Source of the DNA: Thunnus maccoyii
Taxonomy: Eukaryota > Chordata > Actinopteri > Scombriformes > Scombridae
Assembly (NCBI RefSeq): GCF_910596095.1
Contig: NC_056553.1
Location: 2,487,291-2,551,290 of the forward strand
Length of the DNA stretch: 64,000 nucleotides
Direction of reading: 5' to 3'
Made by a program: the position numbers and the translations under genes. Below are positions 1 to 11,100 of the stretch, piece after piece. Under the pieces are notes generated by a model. That model saw nothing but the letters and a program-made list of their open reading frames with translations. It did not search any database and was not told the origin of the DNA. Every line of letters begins with the position of its first letter. Within the stretch, counting starts at the first letter, position 1.

Positions 1-330
1 TAACAATAACAAGTGAATCAAATCAAATCAAGTTTATTTATAAAGCACATGTAAAAACAACTTAAGTTAACCAAGGTGCTGTACAATAAAGTAACAAAAG
101 TAAATTAAAACAGAGAGCAGAGATGACATAACAACACTATCCCATATGCAAACAAAAATAAACAAACAATAGTAAAACATAAGGCTTTAAGGACACTCAA
201 AGGCCCGAGAGAACATTTGAGTCTTAAGTTTAGCCTTAAAAGTGTCTACAGAAGGGGAACACTTGATTTCGAAAGGTAAACTGTTTGGCCCACATGTGAT
301 TCGCCATGCTATATCTCAGCCACATGTGCC
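1..330. repeat. Dispersed fish repeat fragment
   Basis: The first ~70 bases (a run like TTTATTTATAAAGCACAT followed by an AAGGTGCTGTACAATA-type segment) have the look of the short interspersed or LINE-tail repeats common in fish introns. No coding potential is seen. Family assignment is from general resemblance only. Confidence 0.35.
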
Positions 331-2315
331 AGTTAAATACCACATATGGCCCAAAAATTGATACTATCCGAGTTAGTTCCACAACACACTAAACCACTCA
401 AATACATTTGACTAACACACACTCTAGGGTTAGTAGGAGGGCCTCCATTGTTGGGAATGGGAGAGAGGAGAGGGGTGGAAGCTGTCTTCAGATGGTGTTT
501 AAATCATCTGCATTAGCCAATTAGCCAGCAGCTATCCCATCACCTGAGCCAATCAAGGAGCACCACCTGCAAATTATCACAAGCAATCAGAATGCACACA
601 CTAAAGTGATGAGGAGAGAGTGGTTAGTGCAGGAGCAGAAACAAATAAATGAAAAAGGGTCATAACACTATCAGCTGGAGAGGACAGCACATCTCCTGCA
701 GGTCTCTATGACATGCAGTGTGTAAGAAGTAATCATATTGACTAAGAGCTGAGTTTTTAAAGTGAGTTTGCAGCTGAGATACTGAACAGAAAGTAATGAC
801 AGTATTTTTTATGTTGCATATGTGACACTGCTGGGCCTGCAGGCTTTGGATTCATACCAAAACAATATATCCATTTTCAGTAATTGTTGCTATTAAATGT
901 TTTAAAGCATCGTGGATGACTCTGATTAAATACTGCATATCCATCAAATTAAAACATGTCATGCAACTTTTCTCCAGAACACCATGATTTGTTCACCAAA
1001 CATTTTTGTCCTCCTGGTGATAATTCAGCTCCTGGTAAAAACATCCTGAATGATGAACACTGAAATAATCCTATCCTGGACAAGCTGGTTGTTTAAAAAT
1101 GAAGACAGAAACTCCCATGATCCTACACTACTTCACACCGCCATCACACTCCGTCTTTTGTTATTGTATTGATTAAGAGACCCCCTAGCGGCAGAAATTA
1201 CATATTGTGCATTAAATAACAATGTATGAAATCCCATAATTAGTTATCTTTTTTTTTTAAGATACTTTATTAATATTCAGGATAACAAATCATACAAATT
1301 AGCTTTGAGCTAACTCCTTTGAGCATCACTTGTGTTAAAAACTGTACACTGTCCAGATATATAAATACAATACAATACATTACATACAGGGGGTTGGACA
1401 AAATAACAACCTTTACAGTATCCCTGCAGTAAATAGCAGTCCAGTGAATCTGAAGCTATTTCTGTTAAAGTGTCAGAGGTGTTGACTGAACTCTTTGGTC
1501 ATTTCAGAGGTCGTAGTTTGTGTTGTTGTTGAGAAAACGTCCAGTTTAAATGTCTTTCAGTCATTGTTGGTGACTCTGAGGCATCAGCAGCAAACAATGC
1601 AAAAGGATCAAACGTGGCAAAAAGTCTCAAAATTATGACAATGTTTGACATGATGTCATCATTAAGGCCTCAGTTTTTATTTTGTCTTCCTTTTCTATAT
1701 CAAAACACTAACATATATGTACTATATGGGCAGAGAATAGTGGAATTATTTAAAAAGTATAATCACTCAATGAATTAGGAGTCTTGTATTTTTCTTTGAT
1801 GTTTTTCAGTTTAAGATGACTGACAATAAATGGCATAAATGTGGCTTTGTTTGCAGACCATTTCATCTTAGGCATGTGACATCTTTAATAAATAAGATAA
1901 TCATAGTAGTTCCCAGTAAATGGAGAAGGGGGAGGAGCAACAATGACCTGTTGATCCAGGTGTGTGAAAACAGGAAGGGAACGGTTAAGACTCCATTTTG
2001 AGACAACGGAGCAGAGTAGGAGGTGAAAAAGTATGAGGCAGAGTGAGTATTAATACAGCATTACTATTATTTTACTGTCAAATTCTCTGAGCCAGTTGTT
2101 TATCTGAGGATTGTAGAGGGAAGAAGAGTCAGCATGAACATCTGTAAATATAAAAAGCAGAAACAAAACAGGGAAAAACTAACTTCTTTGTGTGTGTTAC
2201 TTCCTGTTTTCTCTCTCATTGCTGTGACTCTTGAACAGACTTGTTTCTCTTGAATCTTGCTTTCTAATCTCATAATCAGTGTTACTGGTTTACCTCTCAA
2301 ACTGAAATCTACAAG
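331..2315. other. Non-coding upstream region
   Basis: AT-rich sequence upstream of the NLR-A locus. A short T-run followed by a sequence resembling the 3' tail of a retroposon begins near 1248. I see no open reading frame with recognisable homology, no RNA gene and no clear promoter. Confidence 0.5.
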
Positions 2316-2442
2316 ATGAGTGTTTGTGTGAAGGAATAGGAGGACAGAGCAGAGTCTCCAGTATCCAGCTGTCTATGAAGAGTGACCAGTCCAATGATCA
2401 TCCTCTGAACTTCAGTAATGAACCTGGACCCTCAGATATGAA
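2316..2442 (+). pseudogene. Relic of an NLR N-terminal exon
   Basis: An ATG at 2316 opens MSVCVKE and then hits TAG at 2337. Reading through gives EDRAESPVSSC, and after a shift of frame SMKSDQSNDHPLNFSNEPGPSD, ending at a good splice donor (gtaaga at 2443). Fish NLRC3-like genes commonly carry a short N-terminal exon of the EDRAES...SMKSD type, so this looks like that cassette. It is broken by one in-frame nonsense codon and an apparent 4-bp loss between the two readable halves. It may still be transcribed as 5' untranslated sequence of NLR-A. The family comparison is from memory of the exon type, not from an alignment. Confidence 0.5.
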
Positions 2443-5038
2443 GTAAGAACACTGACACAAAAATTTTAACATCCAAACTGTCGGCTGTAACAGTATTTAG
2501 TGTGATGAAGTCACTGTGTGACATCAACTGCAAAAGTATCAGCAGAAAATAAGTTCTTCCTGGTTCTGCTGGTATATCAGTTTATTAATACAAGTATTGT
2601 GTGTGTATCCAAAGCTTGATATATCTTATTCCTCTGTGCCATAACCTCAATTGTTGTTATAAATTATTAAAAACACGTCAATGAGTCACTGTTGCACTGG
2701 GTGACATGTTCCTACATCACAATGAACACACACACTGTGGTTTATTTTGACCCAATCCTACACACACAGTCCTGCTGACAGGAATACTCACTAGAGCACC
2801 AAATCTGGATTCATCCGCCACTGAAAATAGTCCCCAACAAATGCATCCTCTCCTGTTTGTTTGATTAAAAACTACAGTGACCAGCTGTTTTTGGAATTGA
2901 TTGAGCCACAAACACAGTAGGGAGGGAGGAAAGTATTGAGAAACAGACTAACACATTGTTGGTTTGGGTCTTTTTATATGTTTTTGTCAATAACAAAAAT
3001 GTAAAATAATAACAGACTGATAGTTTAATGCACCCAAGACAGTCTTTACCATTGCTGACAATTATAGAGATACAGTTACACCAAACAATGTGTTTGGCCT
3101 CTGTCTTTGTCAGGTTTTTTGGGGTTTTTTTAAATATTATTTTTATTGCCAAATTATTCATACAACTTCTAAATCACACAAAAATCAATGCCCAAAACCC
3201 AACTTAAACACACACACCCTCATACACACACACAAACACACACACACCAGGGAAGAGGGATAAAAATAACTAAGTTCTTAACCATGTGTCAAGGACACAA
3301 AACTTCATAACAGTAGTACATGTCATCCACATGTGACTGTTAATCGCAAACCATCAAAAGTAGGAGTATAAAAAAAAGAAAACAAAGAAAAAACACAATC
3401 TATATATAAATACAAAACTGTACAGTCAAATTGAGTGCAGATATTGCAAAAAAGGACCCTAAGAGTCTTCCCATTTATGTTGACATTTTAAATGCTTAAA
3501 TCTCAGTTTCTCCATGTGATATGAGTTTAGCCTCGGGGCATCCTATCGTAACAGGGACTGATGAAGTAGAAGAGTCAGAGTTGAATACTGAAAGGTGGAG
3601 TTCTAATTGAAGCAGGTGGTCTCACTGAGTGAATAATAACTTCTTTTTCAGACATTGTCACAACATGAGAGAGCTTCTGCACTGATGGACGCAAGATAAG
3701 ACAGGAATAAGTAGAGTAAGTTCAACTCTGTTTTTGAAAATGTTCACATCTGACATGATCATTTATTCATGTTTGAGACTGTTTTCAATATGTTTGCAGA
3801 TATTTCTTTTTATCGTCATTCTGGACAAAGTAATTTAAACTTGGCTGTCTGTGAGCAGGGAAGGAATAGCTTAAGATTGCAAAACACATGTTTTTGGAAA
3901 TGTTGCAGTTCAGATTCAGTTATCTGCAAGGTGCCATGATGACAAAGGAGATGGTTTATATGTTTCATTGAGTTGAGAGGAAACCGTTCCCTCTGTGAGT
4001 GAATGAAAACCATTGTGTGCCTATTAAACTGGAGGTGATTTATTCAATACTTTCCTGTACATAAGAGCAATTTTGAGTCAGCATTTTCTCCTACTTTATA
4101 CTTTTAGTCCAATATATTTCTTAGGTGAATATTTCACTCTCTACTGCACCAAATGTATCTGACAACTGGATTAACTACTGACTTTGCAGATTAGGACTTA
4201 AGCTATATTAATTATATATTAGTTATTTGGTGTAACACTCAAATTGCCAGGACTGTGTGGGTGTGGCTTGGCCAGATTTGATTGACAGGGGCCTGGTAAC
4301 ATGAGAACAACCCGATGATTGTCATCACATGTTGATTGAAATACTGCTCAATTCTGATTGGTGCACAGAAGCACATGACCCCATATTCATAGTGTGAACA
4401 TTATTTTTTGTTATTTGCTATTTAAACATGTTTGAGACAATGCCTACAATATCACCTGAAATGATGAGGGCCTTTAGGTGGGTTCAGCATTATCAGTCTT
4501 GTAGAGGGGCACTGTGTCAAAATTCACATGTGAATTTACATGTGCATGTTTCAGGGTTAATCAGGTTAATTTGGTTAATCAGGTTAGATTCTTATTTTCA
4601 GGTGCTCTCAGTTGACGGATTTCACTTTAACGTTAATAAACCAATCAAAACATGTAAATGCTCCAGAGTCCACTGAACCACAACAAACAGGTTAGTTTTG
4701 AAAGCGGAAGACTAACTGGACTTTGTGGTGAGATTACTTTGTTAACTATTGTTTAACATTGAACATTTATTCTCAACATTTTTATATAAAAATATAAATT
4801 TTAACTGAGAAACTGAGAAAACCTGATCTGATAGAAAGCTCCATAACAGCTTCTGAGTAGACTTGTGGTGAGATGTTTTTACTGAAGATCCTCTTGAGTT
4901 TCTCTAACACTTTAATGACTGCAGCCAAACTAGCATTTTTGTCAAATCAGTCAGATCCAGTAGAAACAAAGAATGAGTTTCTACTGGCACAAACAGAAAC
5001 CTAACTGCGCTCTTATCAATGTTCCCTGATTTTACCAG
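2443..5038 (+). other. Region between the N-terminal relic and the PYD exon
   Basis: No recognisable coding exon. One segment, 3652-3715, is bounded by a convincing acceptor (pyrimidine run ending ttcag) and donor (gtaagt) and could be a 5' untranslated exon of NLR-A, but it has no supported reading frame. A CA-rich stretch lies around 3205-3247. The last bases, 5036-5038, form a splice-acceptor-like CAG directly before the PYD exon. Confidence 0.35.
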
Positions 5039-5318
5039 AGAGCCAAGATGACAGAGATGGACCTTCTCGACATTCTGGACGATTTAAGAGACAATGAATT
5101 TGAGAACTTCAAGTGGTCCCTGAAGTATGAAAAGGTGGGTGATATCCCACCCATTAAAGAGAGCCAGCTGTCGAAGGCAGAGAGGCGGGATGCAGTGGAT
5201 CTGATGGTGCAGAAATATGAATTTGCTGGAGCTGTGAAAGTGATCGAGAATATTTTAAAGAAGATCAGCAGGAATGATCTGGTGGGGAAACTGCCAAACA
5301 TCGGCTCAGGAGCAGAAG
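5039..5318 (+). CDS. Pyrin-domain exon of NLR-A
   Basis: From the ATG at 5048 the exon encodes about 90 residues with the PYD six-helix pattern: [15 protein letters not shown], then [19 protein letters not shown] and a final amphipathic helix before KLPN. PYDs make homotypic contacts, classically with ASC, to build inflammasomes; that role is inferred from the family. The donor at 5319 leaves one base of a codon, which matches the acceptor of the NACHT exon. A splice acceptor (tttaccag) ends at 5038, nine bases before the ATG and in frame with it, so this could be either the first coding exon or one joined to an upstream exon. I chose the ATG because the only upstream coding candidate is broken. 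Confidence 0.85.
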
Positions 5319-8145
5319 GTCAGTCACAGGAATAGACAAACATGACATCACATCCAGGCAGCAGATCTGTGAGGAGAAATAGCCTGTGTCTTTACACTTT
5401 TCCTAATTTTATATACAGTCCAGTCAGCAAGTATTTGGACAGTTACAATTTTTTTTGTTCATCAGGTTCTGTGCCTCAGCACGTTCAATTTAAAATAAAG
5501 TAACTGATACTACATTAAAGTCTCAGCTGTCATTTGTGTAGGTTTATGTCAACATAGAAAGAACTGTGTGGGAGATATAGACCTTTTAGAACATAGTCCC
5601 TAAACTATGCAAACTGATGACCACAGTAAATCAAGCTATCTCCTCCACTTATCAACAGACACTGGCATGAATGAACTTTTGCCAGGTGGGCAGTGACGTG
5701 AGTCTGACGGGTGGTCCTACAAAGTAACCATTATTAGTTACTGTAATGGGGATCAGAAATCCTGATTTCCCCAGGTAGATTTCTCCTGGAGAACGTCAAT
5801 TTCTCTGCCATGTATGCACATAACATGTACTTAACAAAATACTGGAGATAGGGTTAGGGTTGCAGTGGAGCAGCTGACTGAAAGGAGAGATCATTGCAAG
5901 TGATTCACCCTGGTATTTAAAGTCTAACTAAAACTGAAACTAACACAAAGCTTCTTCTAGATATCTAAATAAGTTGGTCTCCACCACTTAACATTTCACT
6001 GTTCCTTTAATTCAGACACATTCGCATTGCAAGGAAAAATTCTGACTCAGACACACAGAAAAAAAAAGAGCAAAAAGTCAGGACTAATGAACGTCTTCTA
6101 TCACTAGTACTGAAATAAGAAAGGCAAGCTTTAAGAATAAGGTCAGTGTAGAGAGGGAATCTGATCAGATTTGTTGCTTGTGCACACAGACTTAGAGTAA
6201 ACAGGGTACTACTTTGTATGTCAACACATTTCCCGATTACCCCTGTAACCTGGTTTCTCTGAGTAGTCTGGTTACATAAGTGCATGTAAACTCACTGATA
6301 GTTGCTCAGATCTATATTTTTCCTCTCTATCAGCTGATGGTGATCTGCAGGAGGTTCTGGGTATATATAAGTTCAGTCTGAGGAGGAGATGTCAACGTGT
6401 GACTGAAGGAACTGATGAAGCAGAAAGTAGAACCCTCCTCAAGAGGATCTACACTGAGCTCTACATCACAGATGGAAAGAGTAAAGAGGTTAATACCCAA
6501 CATGAAGTAAGGCAGCTTGAGACTGCTTCCAAGATGAAGACCCTCCATGACACTCCAATCAAGTGCCACAACATCTTTAAAGTCTCACCTGACCAACAAG
6601 AACACATCATCAAAGTCGTTCTGACGAATGGTATAGCTGGCATTGGAAAAACCTTCTTAGTGCAGAAGTTCACTCTGGACTGGGCAGAGGGCTTGGAAAA
6701 CCAAGATGTCAGTCTGGTGATTCTGCTTTCGTTTAGGGAGCTGAACTTGATCAAAGATGAGCAGTACAGTCTTCTGATGCTGATCCATAAATTCCATCCA
6801 ACTTTACAGAAGGTCACAGCAGAGAGGCTCACTGACTGTCAAGTTTTGTTCATCTTTGACGGCCTGGATGAAAGCAGACTTTCACTGGATTTCAAGAACA
6901 GGAAGGTTGTATCTGATGTCACACAGAAGTCATCAGTCAATGTGCTGTTGACAAACCTCATTGAGGGGAATCTGCTTCCCTTGGCTCTCATCTGGATAAC
7001 TTCCCGACCTGCAGCAGCCAATCAGATCCCTCATCCATGTGTTGACAGGGTAACAGAAGTACGAGGCTTCACTGAAACCCAGAAGGAGGAGTACTTCAGG
7101 AGGAAATTCAGTGTTGAAGAGCTGTCCAGCAGAATCATCTCACACATTAAGGCATCTAGGAGCCTCCACATCATGTGTCACATCCCACTCTTCTGCTGGA
7201 TCACTGCTACAGTTCTGGAGCACATGTTGACTACAGACCAGAGTGTAGAGCTGCCCAAGACCCTGACTGACATGTACTCACACTTCCTGCTGGTTCTTGC
7301 AAAGAGGAAAAAGCACAAGTATGATGAGGAACATGAGACAAGTCCACAGGTTCAAACAAAGAGGAGGAAGTATGATTTGGAACAAGAGACAAGTCCACAA
7401 GAGCTGACGGAGGCTGACAGAGAAGTTCTTCTGAAGCTGGGGAGGCTGGCATTTGAACATCTGGAGAAAGGAGACATCATATTCTACCAAAAAGACCTGG
7501 AGCGGTGTGGTCTTGATGTCTCAGAGGCCTCTGTGTTATCAGGAGTTTGTACAGAGATCTTCAAAAGAGAGAGTGTGATCTTCCAGAAAACAGTCTACTG
7601 CTTTGTTCATCTGAGTGTTCAGGAGTTTCTGGCTGCAGTCTACATGTACCACTGTTACACCAACAGCAACACAGAGGTACTGGAGGACTTCCTGAGAAAT
7701 GTGGATGATGATGATAATGACATTCATGATGATCGTCATGAATTCATGGGCAATGATGATGATAAATTCATTGATGATGACAATGATGATGATGACAATG
7801 ATGATGATGACAATGATGATGATGACGACAACGATGATGAAGTAATTGATGATGATTATGATGATTATGACGACAACGATGATGAAGTAACTGATGATGA
7901 TTATGATGATGATGATGACAACGATGATGAAGTAACTGATGATTATGATGATGATGACGACAACGATGGAGTCATTGATGATGATTATGACGACAACGAT
8001 GATGAAGTAATTGATGATGATTATGATGATGATGATGACGACAATGATGATGAAGTCATTTATGATGATGATTATGATGATGATGACAACGATGATAAAG
8101 TCATTGATGATGATTATGACGACAACGATGATGAAGTCATTGATG

Positions 8146-8177
<32 letters not shown>

Positions 8178-11100
8178 GATGATGATGATGAAATCATTGA
8201 CGATGACAGTGATGACAGAGACAATGACCATTATACATCCCTAGATGTCTTCCTGAAGAAAGCCATGGAGAAATCTCTCAGAAGTGAAAATGGCCACCTG
8301 GACCTGTTTGTTCGCTTCCTTCATGGCCTCTCTCTGGAGTCCAACCAGAGTCTCTTAGGAGGCCTGCTGGGACAGACAGTGAAAAGTCCAAAAATCATCC
8401 AGAGAGCCATCAACAATCTGAAGGAGCAGAAGACCAAAGTCTCTCCTGACAGAAGCATCAACATCTTCCACTGTCTGATGGAGATGAACGACGACTCAGT
8501 ACATCAAGAGATCCAAGATTTCCTGACATCTGAGGACAGATCAGAGAAGGAATTCTCTGGGATCCACTGCTCAGCTCTGGCCTACATGCTGCAAATGTCA
8601 GAGGAGGTTCTGGATGAATTGGACCTGAACATGTACAACACATCACTGGAGGGACGCCAGAGACTGATCCCAGCCGTGAGGAACTGCAGGAAAGCTGTGT
8701 AAGTCCAGATGTGATTATCAACATTATAAATCAATCACTGCAGAAAACACACACATCTCTCATGTCCACGTGCTCAGTCCAAAATGTTTTAGGTACTTCC
8801 TGTTGCTTCTGTACCCAACTCTGAAGAGCCTCTTTGGGCTCAAAATTGTGTACTCTTTATAGATGTAACAAAGATGAACATTTTTAAGGTAGCATTTTAC
8901 AGTGTTGAGAGTGATTGGGAAACAAAGATATCAAAATTATAAAGCCAGTATTACACCAATCATATCAATATTACAATAGTGTAATGTAAATGTATAGTGC
9001 ATGCTGTATTATTAGATCATTATATCTAATATCTAATTTATCTAATATATATATAGAGATGCACAAATGTGGAATTTCAGGTCCAATAACAACAACTGAT
9101 AATTATTTGTTTGTTGTGGCTGATACTAATATGATATCCAAAATTATTCATCATAACAATGTAGGTTATTTTTGTTTGTAAATTACACGGGCCTTGTGCA
9201 AACAGGCAGCAACACAGAGAGCAGAGGAGAAAAAGGCAAGACTATACAGACTATAATATATACTACAATCTACTCTAAAACCATGTCTGCTTTGTTACTA
9301 TCAGTCTGCTCCAGTACCAACAGAAGACCTGACCTTAAAAAAAAATCCCTGTTCACAATCAGGTTTAGAATGATGTCACTGGTCCACAGTGACTAAAATT
9401 CCATTACCAAAACAATAACCTAATTACATTTTCTTATTTCTCACCCAATTAAATATCAGCAACTGAATATCATATATCCCTCCTTTACATACATGCACAA
9501 TATAAAACAAACTATTAAAGTGTGTTCAGCTTGTGTTACAGGTCCTTGTTTCCAAAATTGTACACCAGTTATCGTCAAAACAATTGTCCTTCTGTTGTAA
9601 AAAAAATCTTTGAGAGCAAGAAAAACTTTGTAGTTGATGTGTTTACACTTATGAACACAGTTATTCTGTCATCCTCAACCTTCTAGTTTTAATAAAAATC
9701 TAGAAAAAGAACTACAGGATATGCATTGAAAAGGTTTTGAAAGCATTTTATCACAACTGACAGCATTTTACAATACCTGCCGTATATCCACTATATGGAA
9801 CTACTGACTCCACCAAACACAATTTGCTTTGTCATGAAAATGCATAGTGTCTATATTTATGATAAAAGTGTTTGATTTTAGCATATTTAAATGTAATATC
9901 ATTTGTAATAACAGGCTTAGGAGATGTCAACTCTCAGACACTCACTGTGATGTTGTGGCCTCAGCTTTGAAGTCCAACCCCTCCCATCTTAGAGAGCTGG
10001 ATCTAAGCTACAACTACCTGCAGGATTCAGGAGTAAAGCTGCTGTCTGCTGCACTGGAGAGTCCAAACTGTATACTGGAGACTCTGAGGTCAGTCCATTG
10101 AATGTGTTTTCCTCTTTTACATTTTGTATATACCCCGTTAATTAAATTCATGACAGAAGTTTCAGATTTAATTTGATTCATTTGTTTTTCACAAATCACT
10201 AAAAAGTTTAAAGTCCAAAATGCCTAAACACTTGGTTTCACTTTGAACTTAGTCTACAGTTGAAAAGTTCTGATATTTGTAAGAAAACTGTTTAAATTAT
10301 TGGACAGTTATCTGTGAGACCAATTTAATGTTTATAATTTTGTTACATGTGTCCAACTCAAATCTGTAAACAAAAAGTTCAAGGCTTTTATTGCATTTTC
10401 AGGAATAATGTCTTTTATATAAAACATTGAGAACACACTATTTTGCATGAAATTAAACATAAAGTCTCTCTCACACAAACCTTAAAACTCTCATACAGGA
10501 GTACAGTCAAAGAAAGCAAATCATATTTCCAAATGTGGTTTGTACCATGAGTCGTGTCCGAGCTGCCACCAATTACAGGTGACACTTCAACATATGCATG
10601 ATGCTTCCTGTCAGAAAATGATGTCACGTTGGGTAGCTGCACCACCAGTAAAAGGGAAATCATATGAAAGTCTGGTGTTTAGCAGTGATCACAGTCAGTC
10701 AGTGGTGATGATGACAGTAAATCTGTGGTTAGAAATACGTGCCTCAGTAGGAGCAAAAATGTTTATTTTTCTGTATTTACTAAAGTTCTGTAGTGTTTTT
10801 AATGAAATGACATGTAATTGTTACCATTTACAGGAAGAGGATAAATAAAAGTAATGCACAAGCTTTTTAATTCAAGATGTCTAATCTGATCTTTATTACA
10901 GACTTGATCAAGGTCAGCAGCACTTTATTGATCTGTGTTGACATGAATAGATGTCTGAATGTTGTGATGACATTTGGATGATTTCTGTAGAAGGCTGGCA
11001 TGATAATCCACAATAACACAATGACAAAGTCAATCTGCTTATTTCAGGGAAAAGTTTGTTGATTAGGACACAACAATGTTGACTTACACGTTTAAAACCA

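Noticed and set aside
5845-5862. Telomere-like GGGTTAGGGTT
   Set aside because: Under two units; chance occurrence in an intron.
7539-8231. 230-codon antisense frame rich in Ile/Val that looks like a membrane protein
   Set aside because: It is the reverse complement of the GAT/GAC repeat in the NACHT exon; hydrophobicity is an artefact.
8011-8244. Met-rich + strand frame
   Set aside because: Shifted reading of the same trinucleotide repeat.
10415-10848. Frames on both strands between LRR exons 1 and 2
   Set aside because: No homology seen; intron sequence, part of which is conserved with the NLR-B intron as non-coding DNA.
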